A stretch of 64,000 nucleotides of DNA, from positions 620,001 through 684,000 of the forward strand of contig CP038112.1 of NCBI GenBank assembly GCA_004519485.1, in the 5' to 3' direction. This stretch comes from Nannochloropsis oceanica (Eukaryota; Sar; Eustigmatophyceae; Eustigmatales; Monodopsidaceae). The translations under genes and the position numbers were made by a program. Positions 46,598-59,347 of the stretch are shown here, in pieces; position 1 is the first letter of the stretch, and each line of letters opens with the position of its first letter. The notes under the pieces were generated by a model. The model had not been told where the DNA came from. It did no database searches and was given only the letters and a program-made list of their open reading frames with translations.

Positions 46598-46935
46598 CTT
46601 CGTGTGCTTGAACGTTCCTGAACGTTCCTTCCTTCACGTATATATATACATGTAAATATCTATGAATGTAGACACACGTCCGATAAGAAGCAGAAAAGAG
46701 AATTTTTTTCTTGAAAGATCTAGTGTAGCAAAGGTGTGGATTGAAGGAGTAGACGGGCAGGCAGGCGGAATAGATAAAAGCAAAGAAACAGAAATGCATT
46801 GCATGACGTGTGTTTGTGTAAATGAGAATCATTAAACAGGCAGCGATCGACAAGCTTCTCCCTTGTAAAGACGAAGCAACGAAGAGGAAAGATAATTGAG
46901 TTACTTATGGGTCAACATGCTATAGTAAATTATCT
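46598..46935. other. convergent intergenic region
   Basis: These 340 bases lie between the 3' ends of ATG2 and the coiled-coil gene. A TATATATACATG stretch occurs near 46640. No gene was seen. Confidence 0.5.
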
Positions 46936-49900
46936 TCATCTTCTTATTGTTGTTGTTTTTCTGTTTCTTCTTTTCCTCTTCGCGTACTCTTCCCTCAGTT
47001 TCTTATTCCCCATATAATTCTTCTTGTACTTTCGCTCCCTCCCTATTCGCCCCTTCCTGCAACGTTTCCTACTTCTACTGCGACCTCCGCTGTTGCTGTT
47101 GCTGCTCCTCCTACCGCTGCTGCTGCTGCCTATCTTGTGTAGTGTCTTCAAAAACAAATGATTCTCTCCTCCTCTTCCCCTAAACTAAGTCTAACAACTC
47201 AGTCCCTGCCCTCTGTCCCCCCCCCTCCCTCCCGATGCGACCGCAGCGCCTCATCGTTCCTCCTCTCTGTCTCCCTCCTTCCTTACTTCCCTCATCTTTC
47301 TGCCCACCAATGCAGCATGCCGGCAGCTCACCTCGTGGTGATACCGTCGCAGCGCCTCGTCGATGGCTAGATGTAATTTTACCTCTGCTTCCTCACCCAC
47401 CCTATCTACCTCTTCCTGACCCACTCCTGCCCTGCCCTGCTTCACGAGATTGCTGCTGCTGCTGCTGCTGCTGCCGCTGCTGCTGCTGCTGCTGCTTAGG
47501 TTGCTGCTACACGTGGCAAGGAACGCAGCAGGTGTTGCAAGTACTTGGGAGATTTGAGAGGGAGATGCCGTGGTGGTTGAGGAGGAGGGGGAGGCAGCGA
47601 AGGAGGACGAGGTGATAGAAGCAGCAGCTCTTGATGGCGACGAATCTCTCCCCGCTTTCTCGTCCTCCACCATCATAATTGTGCCCATTGCCTCCTTTCC
47701 TTCGTCGCCCCTTTCTTTTGTTTTCTCATGGTCCTCCTCATCTATCAACATTGACTCTGCCGCTGCTGCTGCTGCTGCTGCTGCTGCTGATGCTGCTGCT
47801 GCTGCCACTTCGACAGCGATGATGGTCGGAAAGGGGGCCTTAGCAGGGGACGGAGGAAGGGAATGAGGAGGATCAGTAGCAGTGATAAAAGTAGAGTGAG
47901 CAGGAGAGAGAGGAGAAAGGAGAGGTGTGGAGGGGGGCTGCATCACTACCACCTCTTCTCCCTTCCCCTCCTCATCCTGCTCACTCATCTGGCGTCCCAT
48001 TTCAGTGCTGTCATTTGCCACCTCCTCCACCTCTTCCTCCTCCGCTACCTCAAGCTCGACCTCCACCTCGACCTCGGACACATCAAGTACTGCAGTCTCT
48101 TCTTTTCGCTGCTGCTGCTGCTCCTCCCCCCCGCCCTCCTCCACGTCCTCCTCCTCCTTACCCTCCTCCCCCTTAACCTGCTGCTGCTGCTGCTGGAAGT
48201 GCTGTAGCTCCTCCGATTTCTTCTTCCTCTCGTGCTGCTGATGCCGCTGCTGCTGCTGATATTGCTGTTCTTCCTCCTCCTTCTTCTTCCTTGCCTCCTC
48301 CTCCTCCTCCTTCTCCTGCTGCTTCTGCTGCTGCTGCTGCTGCTCTTCGTACTGCTGCTGCCGCTGTTGCTGAAGCTGGTAATGCATTCGCCGGGTATGT
48401 TCTTCCTCCTTCAGTGCCTCTTCCCCTTCCTCCATGACGACTTCGTTCTTCTTCTTGTGGTGAGCAACCACCGCTCCTGCTTCCCCAACCACCTCCACCT
48501 CCGCCTCCACCTCCACCTCCACCTCCGTCCCTTCCTCCCCCTCCCCCTCCTTCCTCCTCCTCCTCCTCTCCCTTCCCTCCTCCGCCACCTCCTCCAAGCC
48601 CTTCAAATATCTTTCCCGGTACGCCCATGGGTTCATTTTCTCTCCGGTTTCCAGGCACACATACTCATAACATCCTGCCCCACCCCCCCATCCCTCCCTC
48701 CCTCCCTCCTCCCCGGCCTTCCTCCTCCTCGCCCTCGCCCCCGTTCTCGCCTCGGACGCACGAATTTCAGCTTGATGCACTTCAGTCATGCCCTTTATGA
48801 TGGGCTCGAGTCTTAAAACCATTTTCCTCATGTCACTCATGGCCGGGAGGGTAGTCCGAGGAGGGAGGGGTGAGGGAGGGAGGGAGTATGCAGCTGCAGG
48901 GATCAGGCCGAAGGAGAGGAGGGGATAACCAGTGGCTTCAAAAACCTGTCGAGCGACGTGCTTGGCCGCGAAGGAGTGGGGGGGGGCTTGAAGGAAACGC
49001 CGGATGAGGAGCGGTAGGTCCGTCTGTGCTGTTGAAGACCTTGCATTGTTGGGAGCGACGGGCGTGGTGCTGGAAGGAGGGGCAGCGGCAACAGCAGCAG
49101 CAGTAGGAGGAGGAAGGGGAACAGGAGCGACATTTTCCGCCATCCGGTCCTGCAGCATGTCCAATGCCTTCCGTGCTGCTTCCTCGGCGCCTTTCCCTTG
49201 AAAGTCAAAAAAAGCAACTGATGTCTCTCCTACCCCTTCTTCCCTCCCTTCCTCGCCCTGTCCTTCCCTGGCCGAAGCCTCCGTGTCCAAAACCAGGACG
49301 ACGCTCAAGCCCGGTGTTTGACTATCGAGCCAGACGAAAGACGCACTTAAGACCTTGCCTGCCTCAAACACAATCCTCCACTCTTTTTCATCTTCCTCTT
49401 TCTCCCCCTCCTCCTGCTGCTGCTGCAACAGCCTTCCCTCCCCATCTTTCTGCACCAGCTGCCGAGACATGAGCGGTCGGTTAGTAATATCGCGCATGCC
49501 ACCCGGGGCGGAGGAAGATGAGGCGGCATTGCCTTTGCACCACCAGAACATTCCACCTCCTACTTCTACTCCTCCTGCTCCTACTCCTTCCTCAACTTGT
49601 CTCATCTCCCCGGCTTGTCGTCCACCGCCTTTGGCCCATGTCATGTAGACAGGCGAGTGGAAAAGCGATTCTTTCGCTAGAGAGGCTGCAGTATTTGTCT
49701 TCCTGGCTTTGTTGGGCGTACCAATGAAGGAAGAGGAAAAGGCAGGAACGAGGGCAGGCCTAATGCTGCCCGCTTTAGAGAGAGGGAGATCCCGTCGCGG
49801 CTGCATCGGGCCCGCGGGTGGGCAGTTCTCAATATCCATGAGCTTGCTCGAAAACGCGTTTCCTTCGTTGTTGCTCCCATCAAAGTTGGAGTTAGATGCC

Positions 49901-50202
49901 TGGTTCTCACTGCTGTCCTTGATCGAAGCGGCCAAGAACCCCAAGGCCTTGCTGGGCGAGAGTGTTTTGCGCCTAGAACACCGCGCTACTGCCGTCGCCT
50001 GGCTCCAAATGGCCTCTGAGGTGTCCTCGTCCATCGCTGTGGCGTGCAGGGCGTGGTCGCGTATGCTATTTATGGCTGCTTGATAATGAAAATCGGTGGG
50101 GACCGACCACCTCCGGCAATTGCTGTAGCTTGGATGCCGTGAGGGCTGTCGTTGTGACGGAAAAGAAAAGGCAGGGGCCTGAATGAGAAACAAGTAGCGC
50201 AT
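46936..50202 (-). CDS. large coiled-coil, Glu/Gln-rich protein of unknown function
   Basis: Two exons are proposed: 50202-47332 and 47145-46936, joined at a GTGAGC donor and an AAG acceptor in phase 0, giving 1026 residues. A shorter start at 50034 (MDEDTSEAIW) is possible. The N-terminal 300 residues include two short conserved-looking segments: MDIENCPPAGPMQPRRD and GTPNKARKTNTAASLAKE. A folded region may lie at about 280-500 (WRIVFEAGKVLSASFVWLD, LPLLIRRFLQAPPHSFAAKH). A long Glu/Gln/Lys coiled coil follows (about 600-750), then Ala and Ser runs. Exon 2 is strongly basic (NKKLREEYAKRKRRNRK), like a nuclear signal. I recognise no domain. The NPWAYRERYLKGLEE segment precedes the coiled coil and may anchor searches. 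It is head to head with UBE4. Confidence 0.7.
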
Positions 50203-50630
50203 GGGCTTCTTTGGGCCATGTGGTTGGTGGGTCACGTGCACAATGCTGTGTCTCAAAAGTGCATGTAAAATAAGGCCTTGGTGGCCGCCTTAGGAGGGTG
50301 GCTCGACAGAGGATGATTTTAGAGACACCGCCGTGCAACGTGTGGACCAGGACCGGGGAGGATGATTCCCAACTTTATTTCTCCAGTTCGCCTACAATCT
50401 CTGCGCACAAACCCATGTACATAGACAAACAGGACAACTGTTGTGTAAAATGAGGGTGGTCGATTACTGTGCATCTGGGCCATCGCTCATTCCATATTGG
50501 CGAAGACCCTCCCCGTCATCATGCCTCCACTTATGAAGTTTTTCCACCCCAGGCGCATTCTCATCTCACACATGCCACACGCACACCACAACCACACGTA
50601 TATAGCATTTCCTCCACATTCCTGATTGTC
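50203..50630. promoter_or_regulatory. divergent promoter, coiled-coil gene and UBE4
   Basis: This spacer of about 430 bases lies between head-to-head genes. A CACA-rich stretch directly precedes the UBE4 start. No defined element was recognised. Confidence 0.45.
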
Positions 50631-53600
50631 ATGTCATCCTGGCTATCGTTGGGCCGGCGGACACCCGAGGGCGGCGCAGATGAGAGCAAGGAAGCATCCC
50701 TCCCATCCCCCCCGACCATGGACCCTGAAGAAGTACGACGCAGGCGTATCGAACGCCTGGAAGCAGCGGTCGCAGCCCAAGCGGAAGCTGCCCGGCAACA
50801 GCAGGAGCAGGATGCGGCAGAAATGGAAGTCAAGGAGGGTCCTACACCCACCATCTCCTCCTCCTCCTCAACCCCCTCTTCCGCGGGCGTTGCCCCATCA
50901 ATCCCCATGGATATCAGCACCCCTAGCAGTAGCCAGCAAGAGACAAATCCCGCCGCATCATCGTCCACCACTTCTTCTTGCGCCAAGATCAAAGCGTCGG
51001 AACTGGCCATGCACCGATTGATTCAACGCGTCTTGTACGTGACGGCAGACGCGAACGACACCAACGGGGGAAGCTACGTTGAAGTCCCCAATCCCACGGC
51101 CGTCGAGGAGGGGTCCACGTCTATCCCTCTCTTCACGCTCGACGCTGTGTCCGAACTCATTTGTGCACGCTTAAGCCTCAACCCTGGAGGAGGTGTAGGG
51201 GGAGACCTGATTGCCAGCACTCGGACAGGGCTCCTGTACATGGCGGGATGCTATGCGCGGCAAGAGGAGGAAGCTCGGTTACGCCGTCCGGGGGTGACGG
51301 TAGAGGCCTTGAAGGAATTAAGGGAGCAAGTGATCAATTTTGGCGTGAGTTCCATCATTGAACCGGATGTATTTGGATTGTCGCCTGCGGAGATAACAGG
51401 ACAGTTGAGTCGGGGGTTGGTGGCAATGGCCGAATCCCCGGCGGCGTGTACGCTACCCTTGGGGTTTTTAAAGGGTTTATTGGAAGGGATGGAGGAAGGG
51501 GACATCCCTCGAATATTCGCGCCGGTGCTGTCGGATTTACTAGGGGGTTTGATTCGAGCACAAAAATTGAGTGATCCGGGGGCGGTAGTCAATACCCACG
51601 CCATCGTCCTCCTTCTGAAGCAGCATAAAGCCCTTGCGGAGGCTCTGGTGGTGGGGGTGGCCAACTTCATCTTGCCCCCAGGAGGATACCCGGTGCAGAC
51701 GATGATGGGGAGGGTGAAGATGCAGAGGAATGGGAGGGTGCACGAGAACTACACCACGCTGGGGGTGTTGTTCCGTTTAGGGTTCCCGGAAACCGACCCG
51801 GAGGTGCTGGCGAAATTCGATCAGTCGGAGAGGAGAAGTCAGCAGGAGGTGGATGGGAAAATGAAGACGTTGCAGCAGCAGCTTAAGGTAGGTGTTTCCT
51901 TGCGCTTTCACTTCTGCTTTCCCTCTCTCCCTCCCTCCTTCCCAGCAGGCCCTGGCAGCACCTGTCCACAAGGCTTTCGACAGGGGGAGGTGCTCTATGC
52001 CCAAACCCCTTATCTTCTTTTTGATGCGATGAAGCCTTTCTCTCCCTACCCTTGATATTTTCCCCTTCCTCTTGATCTGTCTCCGTACTCTTATTTTTGA
52101 CTTCTTCCTCATCTCCCTCCCTGCCCTCCCTTGCTTCCCCCCTCCTCCCTCTCACAGGCCCACCAAGCAGCCCTGACGGAATTGCTACCAACATTGCTCA
52201 AAGCCGGGGGGATTTGCAAATCTCGGACCATCCAGTGGCTCAGCGAAAGCCTCGCCTTGAACTTGGAGGCGGTCAAGAGCCAGCCGAATGAGCAGGTGAA
52301 AAGCTCCAATACGTTTTTGATTAACCTGGGATCGGTTTTATTAGGGATGTGTGGGAATTTCGTAGGGGACGAGAAGAAGAGGACAATGATCGACGAGAGG
52401 TTCTTGGGTGATCCGAAACTCAATGGGGGGGCTTTCCCCCCTGACTTAACGATGCTCAAACCGTTGGCCGGAGGGGAGGATGGAGGGGAGGGAGGAGCAG
52501 GAGCAGCCAGAGGAGCAGGAGAAGGAAAAGGAGAGTTCAATTTCTTGACACAATGCATGTTTTTGACGTGGCGGGCGCTGCATTTGGGAATGGTAGCGTG
52601 CATTGAGAAACACGAGGGGTTCAGGCAGTGGCTGGGTCGGCTGAGGCGTGAGAGGGACGCGGGGACGGAGGGTGCGGAAGAGCGATATAATATGTTGGTG
52701 CAGCGGTACCTGGTCCAGGTACGTCGATGGGGTCGCTCCTTGCGTCCCCTCTCTCCCCCTCGACCTTCCTTCCTATCCATGCCTCAAACGTCTTCTACCT
52801 CCTGGCGCAAAGGACTGACTCTCCCCTCCCTCCCTCCCTCCCGCCCTCGCAACAGGAAGTGGCCCTCCTCGAGCCCGATCTGTTGGACAAAGCCATGGTC
52901 TTCGTCGGCGGGGCCTCCGCCTGGCTCTCATCCAAAGCCTTCGACCCCCAAGCGCTGCCAAACGAAGACGCCGCTCTTGCCTTCAGCAATATCTGTCCCG
53001 AACACCTCCTGAAGGATCTTCTCACCCTTGTCAAATTCATTGGCCTTTCCAGGCCTCAATCGCTCGTCGCCGCGCCCCTCCCTCCTTTCTTTACCCTGTG
53101 TATCCAAGCCTTGACACGCCCTCAGCTCGTGCATTCCCCGCATTTGCGTGCTCAGATCGGTGACTTGCTCTACTACGTCTTCCTTCCGCCGGAAGAACGC
53201 CAGGATTCTCTACCCCCCTCAATGATGCGTGGACATGCCGTTTACACCTCCCTCTTGCTCAGCAACCCCCTCGCGCAGGCTTCCCTCGCTCCCGCCCTCC
53301 TTCTCTTGTACGGTGACGTCGAGCACACGGGTTTTTACGATAAGCTTGAACATCGTTTCCATATCACAGCTGTGCTGAAGTATCTGTGGGGGAGTCCCGA
53401 ACACAGGAAAACCTTTCGACGGATTTCGGAAGAGACGGCGCGGTTTACGAGTTTTGCCAACGGATTGATGAACGAGACCAACGCGCTCGTTGCGAGTGCG
53501 ATGGAGAAGCTGCCAGAAATCAGGCAGGTGCAACAACAGATGAAAGAGCTGGTGACCTGGGCAGCGATGCCTGAGCAGACGCGGAATGAGCTGTTGGAAC

Positions 53601-54316
53601 GTCATAACGACAATGAACGCAGCGTGTCAAACATCATGTTGTTGTGCAACGAGACGATCCACATGCTCATGTACTTGACGTCGGACGCCGCGGTCCGACA
53701 GCCATTCCTCGCCCCCGCACTGTGCTCCCGTCTCGCCAACACCCTGCTCTCCATCGTCGACAAGCTCGTGGGTGCCAGGGGCTTGGAAATCAAAGTAGAC
53801 AACCCCGACGCCCTCAACTTCAACCCGAAAAATATGCTGCGGGAAGTGAGTCTGACCATCCTCCACTTTGCCGCTGATGCCCCTTTTCACACGGCCTTGT
53901 CTGAGAGCGGATATTTCAAAGACGGGATGCTAGGCAAAGTGCAGCAGACGATGAAGAGGCTGGGGGGTATGGACGAGCAGCAGTTGCAGGCATTCGCAGG
54001 TCTGGAAGCCGCAGTGGACATTGCGGCCCAGCAGGCGCAAGCGGAGGAGTTGGAAGTAGACATTCCGGATGAGTTTTTGGACCCGTTGCTATGTGTATTG
54101 ATGAAAGATCCAGTGCGGCTGCCGACGTCCGGGTCTGTGATGGACAGGGGTTCGATTGAGCAGCATTTGCTAAACCAGCCAACGGATCCCTTGAGTAGGC
54201 AGCCGTTAAGTGTGGAGCAGTTGGAGCCGTTACCGGAGTTGAAGGAAAAGATTGAGAAGTGGGTGGAGGAGCAGAGGGCGATCAAGAGGAAAGAAAGGGA
54301 AGAAGGGAAGAAGTGA
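50631..54316 (+). CDS. UBE4: ubiquitin conjugation factor E4 (UBE4/UFD2)
   Basis: UFD2-type E4 enzymes extend ubiquitin chains on substrates delivered with CDC48/p97, using a C-terminal U-box. Three exons are seen: 50631-51887, 52158-52718 and 52856-54316, all phase 0, giving 1092 residues. The N-terminal 190 residues are low complexity with an Arg/Glu helix ([17 protein letters not shown]). The UFD2 core runs from about residue 200: [55 protein letters not shown] and [20 protein letters not shown]. The U-box occupies about residues 1008-1080 with [35 protein letters not shown] and TDPLSRQPL. Length and order match UBE4B/UFD2. The end of the coding region is repeated once in the downstream flank (see the separate entry). 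Confidence 0.96.
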
Positions 54317-54470
54317 GGAGGGTGGGCGTGAGGGAGTTGAAGGAGAAGATTAAGAAGTGGGTGGAGAAGCAGAGGGCGAGGGTGGGCGTGAGGGAGTGGA
54401 TGAAAATGGGGGGCCGAAGAGGAGGAGCGGGGGCAGGAGAGCGGAAAGGAGGCGAGGCCGGTGCAGAGTA
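54317..54470 (+). repeat. imperfect copy of the UBE4 C-terminal coding end in its 3' flank
   Basis: About 97 bases beyond the original (54236-54283, [15 protein letters not shown]) the sequence at about 54333-54380 repeats it as ELKEKIKKWVEKQRA. A further short copy of GTGGGCGTGAGGGAG occurs at both sides of the second copy. The stop at 54314-54316 precedes it, so it lies in the 3' UTR unless the stop is bypassed. Confidence 0.85.
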
Positions 54471-55672
54471 ATACCCTGACATTTGTAGACGACTTTATAA
54501 GGAAGAAAGTGGATGGAAGCTATGAAGGAAAAATAGAGTAAACGTGTTATTTGACCAGAAAATGCAAAAAAGGTACAGAGGAAGCAGTAAGAAGTAGAAA
54601 TAGACATATACATGTGTTGTAGACGAAGATAAATATATTATATGAATATTATTTTATCGGAGAGTCAAATCGCGAGCCCCAGGGCTCGCCCCAAATATAA
54701 AGGTGATGAATCAGAAGAGGACGATGAAGAGGAAGAACAAGAAGATGATGATGATGAGAAAGGAGACGAATGAAAAAGAAGAGAAAGAAAAAGAACGACA
54801 AAAACGAGAAGAAGAAGATGAAAACAAAGATCATGACAGAGCACAGGAGGAAAACAAGAAGAGTATCTTGTTGGGAACACACGTAGGGCTGCCTCTCCGT
54901 TCTGCTGTATGCCTCCATCCTTCACTCTTCCTCTTCCCATCGCTGCGGCTCCAGTGCTAATCCAGCCAATGATTTAAAGAGTGCCGAGAAGACGTATAAG
55001 GTATAGTAACCTCAATTGTAGCCGGCTCCGTCCGGTGCCAGTGAGGGAAACTAAAGCTGCGTGCCCCCACACACAAGCAGCTAACGAAATGCAACTTGAT
55101 TGTTTTCGGTGTGTCCACCATACAAAGCATTATATGTGCGACAATTTTCTTCATTCTTCTTTCGCATGTTTTGCTTCTCATTATTAATGGCTCTGCTTCC
55201 CCTACCCTATTTCCCTTCACCTCTTCCTCCTTTCGTTCTTGTCGCGCACGTGTTATCCTCCTCATCTCTCTCCTACTGTGCCACTGCCGCAGACCTGCTG
55301 CTCCTGCAGAAACCCCCCTTTTCTCTTTCCCTCCTTCTTTCTGTTCCTCCTTTATTCCCTTTGATTCCTTCTTGCTATATATGCCTCTATATATACACAC
55401 CATAGGATAGGATCCACCTGTGCTCCCTCCCTCCCTCCCTCCCTCCCTCTTTTCCCGTGACATACCCAAGGGCCCCTCCCACCCATCGCATCAAAAGGCA
55501 GGCAGGGAAAGGAGGGATGGAGGAAGGGAAGAAGAATAGCACTTAACAACTCCCCGAAGGAAACGAAAGAGAGCCCTTTAAAAAATCCAATTTGACGATC
55601 AGTCACAATTTTGTTCAATTAGGGAGGGAAGGAGGGAGGGAGGGAGGGAGGGATACGACGAAGCAGCCTTGT
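54471..55672. other. intergenic region with purine- and pyrimidine-rich tracts
   Basis: This region contains a GA/AAG-rich stretch (54700-54850), pyrimidine-rich sequence (55190-55380) and CCCT and GGGA runs (about 55420-55450 and 55620-55652). Open frames here are products of composition. No gene was seen. Confidence 0.5.
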
Positions 55673-57261
55673 TCAGAACTTAAACTTTACCCTAGGGTCT
55701 AAATCGACTTTTTCGTAGATCTCATAAAGTTCATCAGCGCTCTTGACCGGGGCATGGATAGTGAGGCTGCGGTATTTGCCACTGCTGGTGTCACGAGAAG
55801 AGTACACAATGTCAGAGGGAGGGGCGCCGGTGACCTAGGCAGGGAGGGAGGGAAGGGAGGATGGTAAGGCTATAGTATTTTCCACTGCTGGTGTCTTGGG
55901 AGGAATGGGCGATGCAAATAGCGTTCGTTATCAATTTATATTAGAGAAAAAAAATGTAATTGAAAATAAATCCGGCGCCGATATCGTACCTGGCCCACGA
56001 GCTCCACCATGTCCCTATCAAAGCTGCCTGCATCATTTTCCGCCGGCTGACCTATCACCTATGTATATAGAAAACATGGCGTACGTACGTATCAATCAGC
56101 AACATACCTGAAATATTATTACAGATGCATATGACCCCCATTACCTATAAATAAATTGGATCTATCAGCTCTTTGTATAGAACAAAATAGTGATATGGTT
56201 GAATTATAACATATACACAAGAGGCACGACATGGAGGAAAGACTGAGTTGAAAAGAGCGCGAAATCGTTTCCCATCCTCCTTCCTCCTTCCCTCGCTTCC
56301 CTCCCCTCCCTCCCTCCTCCTCTCCCTCCCCACCTTTATGTTGAAAACACATGGAAAATCCAGCACGCGATCAAAGACCCGCATCCCTGGAGGCGCTTGA
56401 GAGCCGGCGGGCTTGGTGTTAAACCGTAAAAATTGAGTGGTGGAGTCAATGGTAGAGTCCTGAGAGAGGGAGGGAGGGAGTAGGGAGGGAGGGAGGGAGG
56501 GTTGAGTGTACGATTTATCCCTGCGTGTGATTTTGATTATAAATCAGTCTTTATCTCATTTCTTTTCCTCCTTCTTCCTTTTCAATGCATATCCTCCATT
56601 TCCTCTCATTCAATCGATAGTCATGCAGCCCCTATCCATACTCCTAATCGTTGCTTCCGATCATTCTCCCTCCCTTCCTCTCTCCGTCCCTCACCTTCTC
56701 CTGGTGGTAGTACAACAGCTCCGGTCCTTGCTCACCCTCGTTCGTGCCGTTTTGCTGCGCGCTCTGTCCTTTGCCAAAACCAAAGCCCTAATGGAGGGAG
56801 GGAGGAAGCAAGGGAAGGACGTGGGGAGGAAGGGAGGGACGGACGGACGGATGGGTTGGTGTGTTTACATACCCACCAAGAAAAAAAAAAGGAGCTCACA
56901 CACCGGTCGTCTACAGTGCTGGGGCAGCATTCATCAGAGAGGTGTGAAAGGGACAGCACACGCAAGGGTGAAGATGGGAGGGAGCCAGGAAGGAAGGGAC
57001 GAGGGAGGGGGGGGGGGGGGGGCGGGAGGGGGGGCAAGGGAATTATAGTAAAAACGAACGTACCTTGGCCGCCAGCGAGGCTTTCCGCAAGGGGAAAGGA
57101 GACAAGGATGAGAGCGACACCTGCTGCTGACGAGTGGGGCTGGTGGAGGGATGAGGGAGGAGAAAGGCCGTGGTGATGGTAGTGTGAAGGAGGGCGAGGA
57201 GGAGGACGAGAAGAGATAGTGATTGAGGGCTGGCGCTAGTGGCGGGAGCCCTTGGAATCAT
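55673..57261 (-). CDS. plastid-targeted DUF493 (YbeD/UPF0250) protein
   Basis: Five exons on the minus strand: 57261-57064, 56787-56695, 56459-56334, 56058-55990 and 55834-55673, all GT-AG in phase 0, giving 215 residues. The first exon is a clear secondary-plastid targeting sequence: a hydrophobic LSLLVLLLALLHTTITTAF with the Ala-Phe junction, followed by a Ser/Arg-rich transit part. The mature part holds the small DUF493 alpha-beta domain: RVLDFPCVFNIKVIG, FDRDMVELVG, YRSLTIHAPVKSADELYEIY and the end DPRVKFKF. Plant plastid homologues are known but their role is unclear, so no function is assigned. It shares a 240-base divergent spacer with the oxygenase gene. Confidence 0.9.
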
Positions 57262-57504
57262 TGCTGATGCGTTGGTGGGTCTGTGTAATGCAATTTAAAG
57301 ATGTAAGTGTAAATGGCTGTGGATGTAGAAGCGAGCAAAGTGCAAGTCCACGCACGAGGCACGCCGCGCCGTCACAAAATCAGGCGTTCGTTGCACTCAG
57401 CTGCTGCTGGTGCTGCCCCTGCACCTGCCTTGTGCTTGTAGTTGTTTTTTTTCTCCTTCAGCCCCAACTCCCAAGCCAGACTTTCTTGTAATCCTTTCTT
57501 AAAC
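57262..57504. promoter_or_regulatory. short divergent promoter, DUF493 and oxygenase genes
   Basis: Only about 240 bases separate two head-to-head starts, so the promoters must overlap or be shared. A CTGCTGCTGGTGCTG stretch lies within it. Confidence 0.5.
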
Positions 57505-59347
57505 ATGCCACATTCCTCTCCACGTACAACAGGCATCGGCCACGGCCGTAGCATGACCTCCACCCTCCAAGGCGAGAGCTCGAACGAGCAGCCGCCACAG
57601 CAACACAGGGAACAACTACCCCCTCCCCTGCTTTCTTCCTCTTCTTCCTCCTCCTCTTCTTCGGAATACGCCTCGTATATTCCTATCATCGACCTCTCCC
57701 CTCTTCACGACGGCTCCATGGCAGGCAAGCAAAAAGTCGCCCAAGCCATCAAGCTGTACGTCCCTCCCTCCCTCCCTTCCTCCCTCCCTCCCTCCCTCCC
57801 TCCCTCCCTCCCTCCCTTCCTCCTACCTGGTACTACCCTTGCATCCTCCCTCCTCTCCCTCCCTTCCTCCCTCTCTCAGCGCCTGTGAAGATGTGGGTTT
57901 CTTCATCATCACACACCACGGCGTCCCTCCCTCCATTATCCACAATGCGTGGGCGGCAGCCACCGAGTTTTTCGACCTGCCTACGGAGGAAAAGGAAAAA
58001 TCGGTCAAGATGGAGGGGAGCCAATACCCTTACGGTAAGAACGAGGGCAGGAAGCAGGGAGGGAGGGAGATAGGAAGGGAGGGATATTTATCAATTGATT
58101 TACTCACGATTCTTTAAGTTACTCACTATTCCCTAATTTATCACAACTCCCCATCTCTTCCTCCCTCCCTCCCTCCCTCCTTCCCTCAGGCTACTCTGGC
58201 TTTGGCGGCGAAGTCCTTTCTCACAGCAAGGCCTATGAACATGCCCACCACTCCTCCTCCTCCTCCTCCTCCTCCTCTTCCCTTCCTCCCTCCCTTCCTG
58301 ACCCCAAAGAGTCCTTCTCCATCGGTCCCTCTGACCCTGCTTCCGGCATGCCGGCCGTTAGATGGCCACCCTCGCCCCCCTCCTTCGCGCCCGCCATCGC
58401 CGCCTACTATCAGGTACCTCGCTTCCTCCCTCCCTTCCTCATTCCTTCCTCCCCTCCCTCCCTCCCTCTCTCCCTCCCTCCCACCTTTCTTTTTATCCCC
58501 CCGCTTTTCCCTCTCTCCCTCCCTCCCTCCCTCCCTCCCTCCCTTCCTTCCTTCCTTCCTTCCTTCCTCCCTCTTTCTCCGGCTGTTTGTCGCAATCCAT
58601 TCGTTCCATCCCTTCCCTTTTCACCCTCCCTACTTCCCTCCTTCCTCCCTCCCTTCCTCGTTCCCTCCAGGCCATGGAAACCCTCTCCTCCTCCCTCTTG
58701 GAGCTGTTCGCCCTCGCCCTCTCCCTCCCACCTTCCTTCTTTACCTCCCTCATGATCGGCCACTGCTCTGCCCTCCGCCTCCTCAACTACCCCCCCCTCC
58801 CTCCCTCCTTCCCTCCCTCCCTCCGCGCCTCCCCGCACACGGACTATGGGATCTTGACCCTCCTGCGCTCGGGCGGGAGGGGCTTGGAAGTCCTGCGGAG
58901 GAGGGAGGGAGAGAGGGAGGGAGGGGGGGAATGGGTGGCGGTTCCGGAGGTGGGGGATTCCTTTGTGGTTAATTTGGGCGATCTGATGGGGAGGTGGACG
59001 AACGACTGGTGGGTCTCGACGATGCATAGAGTAGTGGAGGAGGGAGAGGGGGAGGGAGGGGGGAAGAGGAGGCAGGCCATGGCGTTTTTTTGCAATTTGC
59101 CGGCGAGAGTGATGGTGGAGTGCTTGGAGACGTGCCGGAGGGAGGGGGAGGCGGAACCGAGGTAGGAAGAGGGAGGGAGGGAGGGAGGGAGGGAGGGAGG
59201 GAGGGAGGGAGGGAGGGTGGGACAAACATCTTGTTGTACATGGTCTGATTCACATGCACCCACCGCGATAGGCACAAGCCGATTAATGCAATGGAGTATT
59301 TGCTTCAAAAACATCATGCGGCGACAGGCGGGGAAAAGAAGGAGTAG
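57505..59347 (+). CDS. 2-oxoglutarate/Fe(II)-dependent oxygenase, isopenicillin-N-synthase-like
   Basis: The family uses Fe(II) and usually 2-oxoglutarate and O2 to oxidise small molecules. Five exons are seen: 57505-57755, 57880-58034, 58190-58413, 58671-59161 and 59272-59347, all GT-AG with consistent phase, giving 398 residues. The DIOX_N half has YIPIIDLSPLHDG and CEDVGFFIITHHGVPPSII. The catalytic half has the iron ligands in SPHTDYGILTLL (His, Asp) and in STMHRVV (distal His). The usual Arg-x-Ser for 2-oxoglutarate is RQA here, so Ser is replaced. The C-terminus is INAMEYLLQKH. GGGA-encoded Gly-Glu-Arg inserts lie in the beta-strand loops. A second possible start lies at 57553. The substrate cannot be told. 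Confidence 0.92.
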
